DNA of 64,000 bases from Bdellovibrio bacteriovorus (lineage in GTDB: Bacteria; Bdellovibrionota; Bdellovibrionia; Bdellovibrionales; Bdellovibrionaceae), in contig NZ_CP102930.1 of the NCBI RefSeq assembly GCF_025558485.1, positions 3,162,001 through 3,226,000 of the forward strand, written 5' to 3'. How positions within the stretch are numbered: position 1 is the stretch's first letter; each line of letters begins with the position of its first letter. Below are positions 15,515-23,717 of the stretch, piece after piece. The translations under genes were made by a program, and so were the position numbers. The notes beneath the pieces are model-generated. The model was not told the origin of the DNA. It saw only the letters and a program-made list of their open reading frames with translations, and did no database searches.

Positions 15515-16702
15515 ATGTCTAAAAGAGGATTCCTGTTCCTCGCGGGCCTGACTGCGATGATTTCCGGTACGAGCGCACAGGCTGAAAGCATCAGCACGAC
15601 CATTCACCATCATTATCAAGCCCCACGTGCGTTGGGAATGGGTGATGCCTTTGTTGCTGTTGCCAATGATTATTCGGCCATTTTCTATAATCCAGCGGGT
15701 CTGGCACGCCGTGAAGACGGGCAAATCAATCTGTCTATTAGCGCTGCCGGAACTCCGAAGGCGATGGACTTCTACAATGAGTTTTCAGATATCGACAAGA
15801 GATATGACTCCACTCAGGAGCAGCAAAAAACTCAAGCTTATCTGGAGCTGATTGAAAAGAACTACGGTGAGGTCTATTCCTTGCGTTTGTCTCCGATGGA
15901 GGGGTTCTGGGTTCGTCCGAACTGGGGTGTTGCGCTGATTCCTGCGGATATATCCATTGAAATGGCCATGCACCAGCTTGTTGGCCCGGCGGTGAATACG
16001 ACGGTGTATGCCGATACCACGTTGGGGTTGGCGTATGCCGATGACATGAAGGGGATTGAAAACGGTCGTCTGTCCTGGGGTGTGACCGGGAAGTTTGTGA
16101 ATCGTGGCTTTTATAGTAAGCCGATCAGTGCTACAGACTTTGCTGATGGCAGCGAGATTCTGAAAAAAGAGGACATGCTGGAAGGCTATACTATTGATGC
16201 GGATGTGGGTTTGTTGTGGACCCCGGAACTGCCGGATTCAGGTTTCTGGTCGGTGTTGCGCTTGGCTCGCCCCACTTTCGGGATGGTTGTTAGAAATATT
16301 GCTGAAACTGGCTTTGGATCTTCCTTGAAACTTTTGAACAAAGAAAAGATGAACGGCACGCCTGAAAAGCTTTATCGTGTTGTCGATCTGGGAACGCGCT
16401 GGGAGTATCCGTCGGCATGGATCTTCGGTGGCCGTGGTGTGCTTGATGTCAGAGACCTGGGGCATCCGGATTTCAACTGGAGAAAAGGTGTTCACATTGG
16501 TTTTGAGTTCGACTGGACAGTGACAACCTGGTGGAAGGGGCACTATCGCGTGGGCTTGAAAGAATCCTTCTGGACCGCTGGCCTCTCTGCCGAACTCGGC
16601 ATCTTCAACCTCGATCTGGTCAGCTACGCCAACGACGTAGGTACCAAAAACACCCCCATAGAAAGCCGAGTGTACGCCACCCGCCTAAACCTCGACTTCT
16701 AA
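15515..16702 (+). CDS. PorV/FadL-like outer-membrane protein (paralog 1)
   Basis: The start is the ATG at 15515, with GGAGG at 15503-15507; this gives a signal peptide, MSKRGFLFLAGLTAMISGTSAQA, and 395 residues. An earlier in-frame ATG at 15476 would disrupt the signal peptide. After the leader comes PRALGMGDAFVAVANDY and IFYNPAGLARR, the N-terminal signature of the FadL/PorV-type barrel superfamily. The chain ends in ATRLNLDF, with a terminal phenylalanine. Two further barrels with the same GMGxA...NPA signature lie at 17778 and 19865. The last 45 or so codons are almost all A- or C-ending, unlike the rest of the gene, and the gene runs into palindrome copy B. Confidence 0.75.
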   Translation: MSKRGFLFLAGLTAMISGTSAQAESISTTIHHHYQAPRALGMGDAFVAVANDYSAIFYNPAGLARREDGQINLSISAAGTPKAMDFYNEFSDIDKRYDSTQEQQKTQAYLELIEKNYGEVYSLRLSPMEGFWVRPNWGVALIPADISIEMAMHQLVGPAVNTTVYADTTLGLAYADDMKGIENGRLSWGVTGKFVNRGFYSKPISATDFADGSEILKKEDMLEGYTIDADVGLLWTPELPDSGFWSVLRLARPTFGMVVRNIAETGFGSSLKLLNKEKMNGTPEKLYRVVDLGTRWEYPSAWIFGGRGVLDVRDLGHPDFNWRKGVHIGFEFDWTVTTWWKGHYRVGLKESFWTAGLSAELGIFNLDLVSYANDVGTKNTPIESRVYATRLNLDF

Positions 16703-16835
16703 AAGGTACCTGCTTACTTTTTCCGAAGCGGTGAGTTATTTGTCCGACGTTCGGATCTTAAAAAAGCAAAACGGCCCTAAAATGGGCCGTTTTCTATTTT
16801 GTTGCAGAGCTTCTGCAAAAGTAAGCAGGTACCTT
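16703..16835. repeat. second copy of the terminator palindrome, left arm eroded
   Basis: Starting at GACGTTCGGATC, the right arm is nearly identical to the element at 3639-3726, with the hairpin AAAACGGCCC (16768-16777) / GGGCCGTTTT (16784-16793) and end GTAAGCAGGTACCTT. The left arm keeps only the outer part (AGGTACCTGCTTACTTTTTCCGAAGC) and has lost the inner terminator hairpin. The remaining hairpin has a strong T-tract for minus transcripts (GCTTTTTT) and a weaker TTTTCTATTTT for plus transcripts. It again fills the gap between two convergent genes. Confidence 0.85.
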
Positions 16836-17570
16836 TTAGGGAGTTGGTTGCCATTGTTCTAGGAGGGCTTTGCCGATGGCTTCGATGTCGGCGGTTGCGA
16901 TGTCGATGCCGGCTGTTGTTGCAGCTTCATTGATGTCGGAACAGATGGAGCTGTTCGCAACACTGGCTCCTCCACAAGTCGCAGTGTAAACCGTCTGAAT
17001 GGATTCACCAATAGCAATGATTGCCTCTGGAGCAGCACCTACAGTGGGATTTTGTAGAATCTCGCCAATAGCTTGCTCAATTGAGTTTTGGCAGGCACTA
17101 AGATCTGCGCCACCGCCGCAGGAACCCAAGCCTAACTTGTCTGCTGCATCGGCCAATGCTGTGGAGCTTTTTGCCAAAGCACCAATCAAGGCCAGACCTT
17201 TTTGTCCTGAACGATTGCAGTCCAGTGCCGTCTGGTTTGCCAGAGCTGGGCTGTTAAAGTTCAGTACTGTCAGCATGGAAGTCGCACCGGCTCCCTGATC
17301 ACTCATAGCATCCAGAGCTTTGGAAAGGTTTTCGGCGCTGGTCACTTGTGCGGAGATAAAGCCAGCAGCGCAGCGAAGTGTGTAGGCTTGCGGAGAGGTC
17401 AGGCCTGAGATTTTACTGACGCAGGCACTGGCTGATGCGGCATCGCGAGCTTCGTCCATGCAGAACTGGGCTTCGGCGATCATGTCTTTCTCAGTTTGTT
17501 CAGCCTCACATCCCGTGAGAAGTGCTGCGCTCAATCCTAGAATCAAAGTTGCCATTTTCTTCGAAAACAT
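16836..17570 (-). CDS. lipoprotein with conserved cysteines
   Basis: The 244-residue protein has a lipoprotein signal peptide ending in LLTGCEAEQ (lipobox Cys near 21). The mature part is Ala-rich and largely helical with spaced cysteines (AQFCMDEA, SACVSKI, TLRCAAGF, LDCNRSG, LGSCGGG, SACQNS, TATCGG, SICSDI), suggesting several disulfides in the periplasm. It looks like a relative of the lipoprotein at 18873, which has a similar AGAYAGKCGF segment, though this needs an alignment. Upstream is a FliA-type promoter candidate with ideal spacing. Its last 25 or so codons are G-poor beside palindrome copy B. Confidence 0.7.
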   Translation of the reverse strand: MFSKKMATLILGLSAALLTGCEAEQTEKDMIAEAQFCMDEARDAASASACVSKISGLTSPQAYTLRCAAGFISAQVTSAENLSKALDAMSDQGAGATSMLTVLNFNSPALANQTALDCNRSGQKGLALIGALAKSSTALADAADKLGLGSCGGGADLSACQNSIEQAIGEILQNPTVGAAPEAIIAIGESIQTVYTATCGGASVANSSICSDINEAATTAGIDIATADIEAIGKALLEQWQPTP

Positions 17571-17607
17571 TCTGGAACTCCTTATAACGGTCCTAAGTAT
17601 AGTGAAC

Positions 17608-17634
17608 TTATCGGCACTATCCGAAGGTCCTTAA
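17608..17634 (-). promoter_or_regulatory. FliA (sigma-28)-type promoter candidate for the lipoprotein gene
   Basis: Read on the minus strand, TTAAGGAC, 11 bases, then GCCGATAA. This matches the sigma-28 consensus (TAAAGTTT-N11-GCCGATAA) with a perfect -10 and exact spacing; the -35 core has one mismatch (TTAA for TAAA). Predicted transcription would begin about 30 bases before the ATG at 17570. Confidence 0.65.
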
Positions 17635-17710
17635 CTCGTAAATTCAGAACTCCTAAATTCGTAATCATCACGGAATAGCAGGACCTAGGATTGTATTTTT
17701 GTGAAACGTC

Positions 17711-17738
17711 TCAATGTGAGGCCCCGGTCTGCCGATAT
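17711..17738 (+). promoter_or_regulatory. weaker FliA-type promoter candidate for the barrel gene at 17778
   Basis: TCAATGTG is followed 12 bases later by GCCGATAT (17731-17738). The -10 has one mismatch to the sigma-28 consensus and spacing is one base longer than ideal. It lies 40 bases before the ATG at 17778 and is divergent to the stronger candidate at 17608-17634, so the two genes may be co-regulated. Confidence 0.4.
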
Positions 17739-17777
17739 ATCTATTGATATATTTCAACCATTTTAAGCGAGGTATCT

Positions 17778-18863
17778 ATGAAAAGGATTTTATGGATAAC
17801 GCTGATTCAAACTCTCTTGTTGATGGCGTTCACACTGGATGTGAATGCGCGTGAGCGTCGCAGTTTTTATAGCGGAGTCCGCTGTCAGGGGATGGGCGGT
17901 GCCTGTCTTGCCGTTACAAATGACGAGACAGCATTGCTGGTGAATCCGGCGGCATTGGGAAAACTTCGTGATTTCTATGGCACTATTTTTGATCCTGAGC
18001 TGGAGTTTGGCTATCAGACACAAGGCTTCTACGGCGAAAAAGCGTTCTCAAATCCGTATGCGCTTGAGGATATTCAAGCAGCGCTGGATGCAAAAAGAGG
18101 TGCTTACTATCACGCGAAAGCCCAGGTGTTTCCTTCGTTTGTTGGGAAAAATTTCGGAATCGGTTTGTACGGGAATTACATCCTTGATGCCGAAATGGCG
18201 CAGGATGGATCAACCATCGACACTTATTATAGAAACGATCTGGCGTTTGTGCTGGGGTTCAATTTCCGTCTGTTTGACGGGCGTGTGAAGCTTGGCTTCA
18301 ACACCAAACTTATCAGCCGTGTGGAAGTGGACAATCCAACACTGTTGGCAACAGGGCCGCTGGATTATGAATCCATTGGGACAGAGGGTGTGGGTCTTTC
18401 CACGGATGTGGGATTGATTCTCGCCGCGCCATGGACATTCATTCCAACTATTTCCGCAGTGGTTCGTGATGTTGGGGGCACCAGTTTCAATCAGGCACAT
18501 GGTGTCCGAATGAGCACAACGGATCGTCCCAATTTGGTTAAGCAGGACATTGATGTCGCAGCTGCAATCTTTCCGATACACAGCAAGTACGTGCGCTCGG
18601 CATGGACAGTGGAATACCGTGGCTTATTAACATCAGAAGATGAAGAGGATAAGTCCAAGTTGATTCACGGCGGTCTCGAATTGAACTTCGGAGATGTGCT
18701 TTTCTTAAGGGGCGGATATAATCAAAGATATTGGACTGCGGGTATGGAACTTGCCTCAGAAAAGTTTCAGTGGCAGTTCGCCACTTACGGCGAAGAAATC
18801 GGCACCTCGGATTCTCCTCGTGAAGACAGACGTTACACTTTCAAGTTTGCATACCGCTTTTAA
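17778..18863 (+). CDS. PorV/FadL-like outer-membrane protein (paralog 2)
   Basis: The 361-residue protein starts with a signal peptide (MKRILWITLIQTLLLMAFTLDVNA) and shows the same N-terminal pattern as its neighbours: VRCQGMGGACLAVTNDE then LLVNPAALGKLRDF. Barrel-like strands follow (FGIGLYGNYIL, LAFVLGFNFRLF, VKLGFNTKLI) and the chain ends in YTFKFAYRF. It carries a cysteine pair (RCQGMGGACL) absent from the other two paralogs. It is followed after nine bases by a lipoprotein gene, which in turn overlaps a third barrel gene, so the three probably form an operon from the FliA-like promoter. Confidence 0.75.
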   Translation: MKRILWITLIQTLLLMAFTLDVNARERRSFYSGVRCQGMGGACLAVTNDETALLVNPAALGKLRDFYGTIFDPELEFGYQTQGFYGEKAFSNPYALEDIQAALDAKRGAYYHAKAQVFPSFVGKNFGIGLYGNYILDAEMAQDGSTIDTYYRNDLAFVLGFNFRLFDGRVKLGFNTKLISRVEVDNPTLLATGPLDYESIGTEGVGLSTDVGLILAAPWTFIPTISAVVRDVGGTSFNQAHGVRMSTTDRPNLVKQDIDVAAAIFPIHSKYVRSAWTVEYRGLLTSEDEEDKSKLIHGGLELNFGDVLFLRGGYNQRYWTAGMELASEKFQWQFATYGEEIGTSDSPREDRRYTFKFAYRF

Positions 18864-18872
18864 GGATGAAGC

Positions 18873-19865
18873 ATGACAGGTTTTAAAAAGACTTTGATAT
18901 TACTTCTTTCTTTGACGCTGACCACTTCCTGTGGGCAGCCCAATCTATTAACGGACGTGTCGCAAACCGACTCGGATGAGGCTTTGTTCTTTGAGGCAAA
19001 AAGAAAAATTGATGAATTGGAGTGGACTGCGGCCATTGATATTATAGAAAACCAGATGAGCGACAGCTACGCAGCTCAGGTGGATGTGCAAGAGGCCTTG
19101 GCCGGAGCCTACGCCGGGAAATGCGGTTTTACCTTCGTGGATATTATCAATGGTCTGAGAAACAGCCCGTCCTCGAATCTGTTTCCGTTCTTTATGAATA
19201 TTTTTGCAGGCAATGTTCTGGATACAAGTGCCTGTGATCGCTCGATCAGCATCATTACGTCTTTCGGTTCGGTTCTGCAAAGAACCAATGATCAGAACTT
19301 GTTCCTGACCATTCTGGGGATTGCCCGCATTGGCACGACACTGGGGGCGAAGCTGGATCCGACGCATGATGGGGTTGCTGACGGAGTTTATAAAACAGAC
19401 TTTAACATTTGTCACAATTACTCCGGAGCGCCGGGCACGAACACGTCCACGGACGGGTGGCCGCAACCGGGGCCGAGTATTCAAAATCCATTAAGTATTC
19501 CTGCTCCTGCGGCGGCGCCGGACCGTTCGCTGACGGATACGGAAGCCAAGAAGGTGGCGTCGGGCATTGGAATTATTTTTGAAAACATGTCGGCTTTGGC
19601 TTCTGTTCTTAGCGGCGGCAATGCCACTTTGGACGCTTTGGAAGACGCTTTGACAGAATGTGAATCTGTGGCCGGAGCGGGCAATTGTACAGCAACAAAT
19701 GAAGCGGCTGTGACGCCGGAGCTTTTATATACAATCAGAGTTTTGATGGACTCATCAGCGATGGGGTTTGGAACCTGCACTCCGGGGCAGTATCCTGACG
19801 ATCCGGGTGATGATCTAAATGATCCGGCATATTGCTGCATTAGACTGAAGCCACCGGTGCCATAA
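18873..19865 (+). CDS. lipoprotein between two barrel genes
   Basis: The 330-residue protein has a lipoprotein signal peptide, MTGFKKTLILLLSLTLTTSCGQ, with Cys20 as lipidation site. The mature chain contains a TPR-like helical start (FFEAKRKIDELEWTAAIDII), then AGAYAGKCGFTFVDI and a Pro/Gly-rich middle. Four or more further cysteines follow (FNICHNY, TECESVAGAGNC, FGTCTPG, AYCCIRL). The family is unknown to me. Its stop overlaps the start of the next barrel gene (TAATG), indicating translational coupling. Lipoprotein and barrel may form an outer-membrane complex; that is inference from gene order only. Confidence 0.7.
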   Translation: MTGFKKTLILLLSLTLTTSCGQPNLLTDVSQTDSDEALFFEAKRKIDELEWTAAIDIIENQMSDSYAAQVDVQEALAGAYAGKCGFTFVDIINGLRNSPSSNLFPFFMNIFAGNVLDTSACDRSISIITSFGSVLQRTNDQNLFLTILGIARIGTTLGAKLDPTHDGVADGVYKTDFNICHNYSGAPGTNTSTDGWPQPGPSIQNPLSIPAPAAAPDRSLTDTEAKKVASGIGIIFENMSALASVLSGGNATLDALEDALTECESVAGAGNCTATNEAAVTPELLYTIRVLMDSSAMGFGTCTPGQYPDDPGDDLNDPAYCCIRLKPPVP

Positions 19866-20986
19866 TGAAAAGTTTTATCGGACTTCTTATTATTTTAATG
19901 CTGTCTTCCTTCAGAGCTTCAGCTCAGGAAATCAATCAGCACTATCGCAACATCCGTTCTTTGGGAATGGGTGGAGCTGCGCTGACGACGATTCGCGGGG
20001 CTGAGGCCTTGTTTGTAAACCCTGCGATGATGGATCGTATTGAAGGTTTGGATATACATCTGCTGGGTGTGAACGTCGGGGGACGCATGCTTTCAACAGA
20101 GGATCTTGAAGCCATTGAAAATCTGGATGAAAACGATCCTTCGACGTACAACGATCTGTTCGGGCGTCGCATTTACGCCAACGCCATGGGAAGTGCTGCG
20201 GTGGCGTTGCCGTTCTTGGGTGTGGGGTATTATACCGACTACAATGTCTCTTTAGAACTTCACAATCCCGGTTATCCGTCTTTCACAACGTACTTTAGAA
20301 ATGACGAGGCCTATGTGATCGGTGGAGCTTATCCGCTGGGGCCGAAAACCTCGTTGGGGTTGGCGTTAAAACGTATCAATCGCTGGGGTGGAGATGTTCA
20401 GGAACTGGGGCTTTCCACAGTTGCCAACGCAGGCGATATGCAAAGTGTGATGGATGAATTTCAGAACAAGGGCACCGGTTATGGCGCGGACTTCGCACTG
20501 ATGACAGTGGCGGACACGCCCTTAAATCCGACATTGACAGTGGTTTGGAAGGATATCGGAGATACAGCCTTTACTAAAACAGCAGGCAACGATGCCCCCT
20601 CGCACATTCCTCAGAACTTAGGAGCCGGGGTTTCGCTGGGAGTTGATTTGCCGGGTTTGGATTGGATCATTGCCCTGGAAGGTCAGCATCTTTTGGACCC
20701 GGATATTCAAATCGGCAAAAAGCTGCATTTGGGAACTGAGATTTCTTTGCCCTTTCTGGATCTGCGTGCCGGTGTGAATCAGGGCTATGTGTCTTACGGT
20801 GTGGGCTTGGATTTTTTCATATTCCGCATTGATGCTGCAAGTTACACTGAGGAGCTTGGTGTCTATCCCGGCCAGAGTGCAGACAATCGCATTATGGTGG
20901 GCCTCAGCATTGATTTAAGCTTTGATGCTAACTTCAAATTCACGGATAATAACGGCAAGAAGAGAAAACTAAAACAACGCCGGTAA
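19865..20986 (+). CDS. PorV/FadL-like outer-membrane protein (paralog 3)
   Basis: The 373-residue protein has a signal peptide, MKSFIGLLIILMLSSFRASA, followed by NIRSLGMGGAALTTIRGAE and LFVNPAMMDRI, the same signature as paralogs 1 and 2. Strands alternate throughout (FFIFRIDAASY, IMVGLSIDLSF), but it ends in a basic tail, NNGKKRKLKQRR, instead of a terminal phenylalanine. The tail may be a periplasmic or non-canonical C-terminus. It is translationally coupled to the lipoprotein before it and followed eight bases later by addB. Confidence 0.75.
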   Translation: MKSFIGLLIILMLSSFRASAQEINQHYRNIRSLGMGGAALTTIRGAEALFVNPAMMDRIEGLDIHLLGVNVGGRMLSTEDLEAIENLDENDPSTYNDLFGRRIYANAMGSAAVALPFLGVGYYTDYNVSLELHNPGYPSFTTYFRNDEAYVIGGAYPLGPKTSLGLALKRINRWGGDVQELGLSTVANAGDMQSVMDEFQNKGTGYGADFALMTVADTPLNPTLTVVWKDIGDTAFTKTAGNDAPSHIPQNLGAGVSLGVDLPGLDWIIALEGQHLLDPDIQIGKKLHLGTEISLPFLDLRAGVNQGYVSYGVGLDFFIFRIDAASYTEELGVYPGQSADNRIMVGLSIDLSFDANFKFTDNNGKKRKLKQRR

Positions 20987-20993
20987 TCCAAAA

Positions 20994-23717
20994 ATGCTGA
21001 AAGTTATTTCCATTGAAAGCAGATCTCAGATTTCCGAGATCTTCGCCAACTATAATCCGAAGGAACAGTCGTGGCTGGTTTCGGATTTGCGCACTAAATT
21101 TGAACTTCAGCAAAAAATTCTGGGCCGTGATGGCCAATATGTCGATGAATCTGTTTTGCGTGCCAGTGACCTGTGGAAGATGTTGTTGAAACGTCTGGCC
21201 CCGGAACTGCGTTTGGTTAGTGATCCATTTGCGCGGTCCCTTTTGCGTACCATTATGGATGAACATGCTGATGTTTTGGGCGTGAACTCTTCCGCTGAAG
21301 ACACGGTGTTTAGTTATATTGACCAAATGGCGGCAGTGATCTTTCACCCGGAGGGCACCCAGCGTCTGACAGAATGGTTTGAAAGTCATCCTGAGGCCAT
21401 GAACCGCTGGAAAGAATGGTATTTACGCGCGCGCTTCTGTGCCATCAAACTTTTGGAAGAGCACCGTGTGATTACAGCAGACTGGATCACGTCTTATTTG
21501 CAAAACTTCAATGAGCTTGAAAGAGTCTGGAACATTCCCCTGATTGTGGACTTAAGTGGCGAAATCACCAGAGTTGAAGCCGAGCTTCTGCATGTGCTTT
21601 CCCGCTCTGTGGATGTGGTGGTTCTGGAGCCCACTCCGGAATGGCGGAAGGATTTTCATTTTCTCTTAAAGCCCTATGACGATTTGCGTGCGCAAAGTGC
21701 AAAAACGGAAAAGCTGCCGAAGCCGCCACAGTCTGTGAAAAAAATCGAGGTGCTGCGCTTTTCCGGGATGCTAGCGGAAATCAAGAACAGTGTGGGCATG
21801 GTTCGTCGCTGGCTGGAGCAGGGGATGACCGCGGATAGTATTGCGATCATCGCACCGGATATTGAAACCTACTGGCCGGTTCTTCAGGCTTATATGGCCG
21901 AAGAGGGTCTTCCGACCCAGAAGGATATCACCCACAAGGCACAAAGCCTTCCGTCTGTGACCCGCTGGCTGGCATTGTTACGTTCCAAAAGCGGACGTCT
22001 GTCCACTTCAGATCTGGAAATTTCCTTTTTTGAAAAAGAGGAAGCTCAACAGCTTCGTTACGAAGAGTTTCGTGCTCTTTTCAAAAGTTTGTATGTAAAT
22101 GAAGATCTCGCTCGTAATGATGTCGTCCACAAAGTCTTCTTTGAACAGATGGACCTGACGGGCTTTCTGAAGCGTGACGAATTTGTCGCCAAGGCTTTGC
22201 TGAGCTGGAATTCGGATGAAACCGATATTGTTCAGGTCATTCTGCGTGAACTGCTGCAAAATGCGATCAGCGCGACCTCTCTGACTTGGAAAGAATGGCT
22301 TAGCTATCTTGAAAGCATTGTGGCGGCGAAGGAATACACCTTGGAAAAAGGGGAGCCTCGCGGAGTGATGGTGACCAAGCTGATGTCGGCGCACAGTGAA
22401 AAGGCCCGCCGCCGTATCTTTGTCGGTCTGACTGATGAAGCCTTAAAGGGGCGAAATAAGACCCAGCTTTCAGGTCAGGATTATTTTGAACTGGCCAAGG
22501 ATATTGGCTTTTATCTGGATAATCCCGATCAAAGTGATTTGGAATTTGAACTGCGTTTGCTGGCAGAGGCTGACAGCGATGAGGATCTGTACTGCTTTGG
22601 CGCCACCGATTTAAGTGGTTCGTTGTGTTCCCCGGCGACGTTCTGGATGAGTTTGCAGGGAGATCACGAAATGCTGACCGTTCCTTTGGAAACCCGTTGG
22701 GATGAACTGCAACACTCACAGCAACGTGGCGAACGATCTCTGTTGGTGGGTCGTAAGCAGCAGGTGGAAGAGCGTATTGAGCAGGATCTGGGGAAAGTTC
22801 CTTATGCCGTGATTCAGGGCGCGGAGCTTCCGCGTATTTCCGCTTCGGCAGTGGAAAGCTTCCTGGAGTGTCCGTTTATCTTTGCGGCGCAAAGATATTT
22901 CAAATTAAAGGACTTGCCGGATATTGACCTGGATGTGGATCATCGCACGCGCGGGCAGCTGGCCCATGCAATCTTTGAACAGTTGACGATCGAGCCCATG
23001 CGTTTTGACTGGACAGTGGCAGAGCTGGAAGAGCTTCTGGAAAAAGTCCGTGTCGAAAAGAAAATGATCTTTGCCGACGAACGCCTGTGGATACCTCTTA
23101 AAAAACGTCATGTTCAGCTGGGTCTGCGTTTTGTGGATTTTGAAAAGCGCTGGCGGGAAGAGTTTAAAAAGACCCGCACTGTCGGTCGGGAAAAACGCTT
23201 TGAATTCTATCTTGATCCAAAGACAGAAGAGATTCATCGCGAAGCCAAAGACAATTGCTTCCGTATTTCCGGTCAGATTGACCGTGTGGACACCGACGGG
23301 GATGGTCATCTGGTTGTCGTGGATTATAAGAGTTCTTCCGGAGGGATTTCCGCCCATGCATCGTGGCTGAAAAATCATGAGCTGCAATTGCTGTTTTATA
23401 TGTGGGTTTTGGAAAAAGGCCTGATTGAGGACGTGCAGGGCGAAGTGATCGGTTTATTCTATTATGTGTTTAGAAACTTTGAACGCAAAGGATTTAAGGT
23501 CGAGGATCTGGCCGGGGCTCTGTATCCGGCATCCAAACGTAAAGACAAGAATGCGACCTTTGAAGCCAAAGAACGTTATCTGACGGAATTTAGTCAGATT
23601 CTGATGACAACCTTAGACCGTATCAAAAATGGTGAATGTGACGCCCGTCCGGCCGATTTTAAAACCTGTACGACTTGTGAGTGGAGGCGCCAATGTCGGG
23701 CACCACATCTGAATTAA
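20994..23717 (+). CDS. addB: AddB-like nuclease subunit with iron-sulfur cysteines
   Basis: The 907-residue protein is the second subunit of an AddAB-type helicase-nuclease for double-strand break repair. The C-terminal RecB-type nuclease domain is visible as GHLVVVDYKSSSGG (PD-(D/E)xK motif). Four cysteines in the AddB iron-sulfur pattern surround it: FLECPF before, and CTTCEWRRQC at the end. The N-terminal region lacks a recognisable Walker A motif, so the helicase-like part is probably structural or Chi-reading. A UvrD-family C-terminal motif (GVMVTKLMSAHSEKARRRIFVGL) is partly kept. It overlaps the start of addA by 25 bases. Confidence 0.8.
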   Translation: MLKVISIESRSQISEIFANYNPKEQSWLVSDLRTKFELQQKILGRDGQYVDESVLRASDLWKMLLKRLAPELRLVSDPFARSLLRTIMDEHADVLGVNSSAEDTVFSYIDQMAAVIFHPEGTQRLTEWFESHPEAMNRWKEWYLRARFCAIKLLEEHRVITADWITSYLQNFNELERVWNIPLIVDLSGEITRVEAELLHVLSRSVDVVVLEPTPEWRKDFHFLLKPYDDLRAQSAKTEKLPKPPQSVKKIEVLRFSGMLAEIKNSVGMVRRWLEQGMTADSIAIIAPDIETYWPVLQAYMAEEGLPTQKDITHKAQSLPSVTRWLALLRSKSGRLSTSDLEISFFEKEEAQQLRYEEFRALFKSLYVNEDLARNDVVHKVFFEQMDLTGFLKRDEFVAKALLSWNSDETDIVQVILRELLQNAISATSLTWKEWLSYLESIVAAKEYTLEKGEPRGVMVTKLMSAHSEKARRRIFVGLTDEALKGRNKTQLSGQDYFELAKDIGFYLDNPDQSDLEFELRLLAEADSDEDLYCFGATDLSGSLCSPATFWMSLQGDHEMLTVPLETRWDELQHSQQRGERSLLVGRKQQVEERIEQDLGKVPYAVIQGAELPRISASAVESFLECPFIFAAQRYFKLKDLPDIDLDVDHRTRGQLAHAIFEQLTIEPMRFDWTVAELEELLEKVRVEKKMIFADERLWIPLKKRHVQLGLRFVDFEKRWREEFKKTRTVGREKRFEFYLDPKTEEIHREAKDNCFRISGQIDRVDTDGDGHLVVVDYKSSSGGISAHASWLKNHELQLLFYMWVLEKGLIEDVQGEVIGLFYYVFRNFERKGFKVEDLAGALYPASKRKDKNATFEAKERYLTEFSQILMTTLDRIKNGECDARPADFKTCTTCEWRRQCRAPHLN

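Noticed and set aside
17711..17770. AT-rich palindrome ATATATCTATTGATATAT as an operator
   Set aside because: It overlaps the candidate -10 and transcription start, and symmetry is too weak to claim a regulator site.
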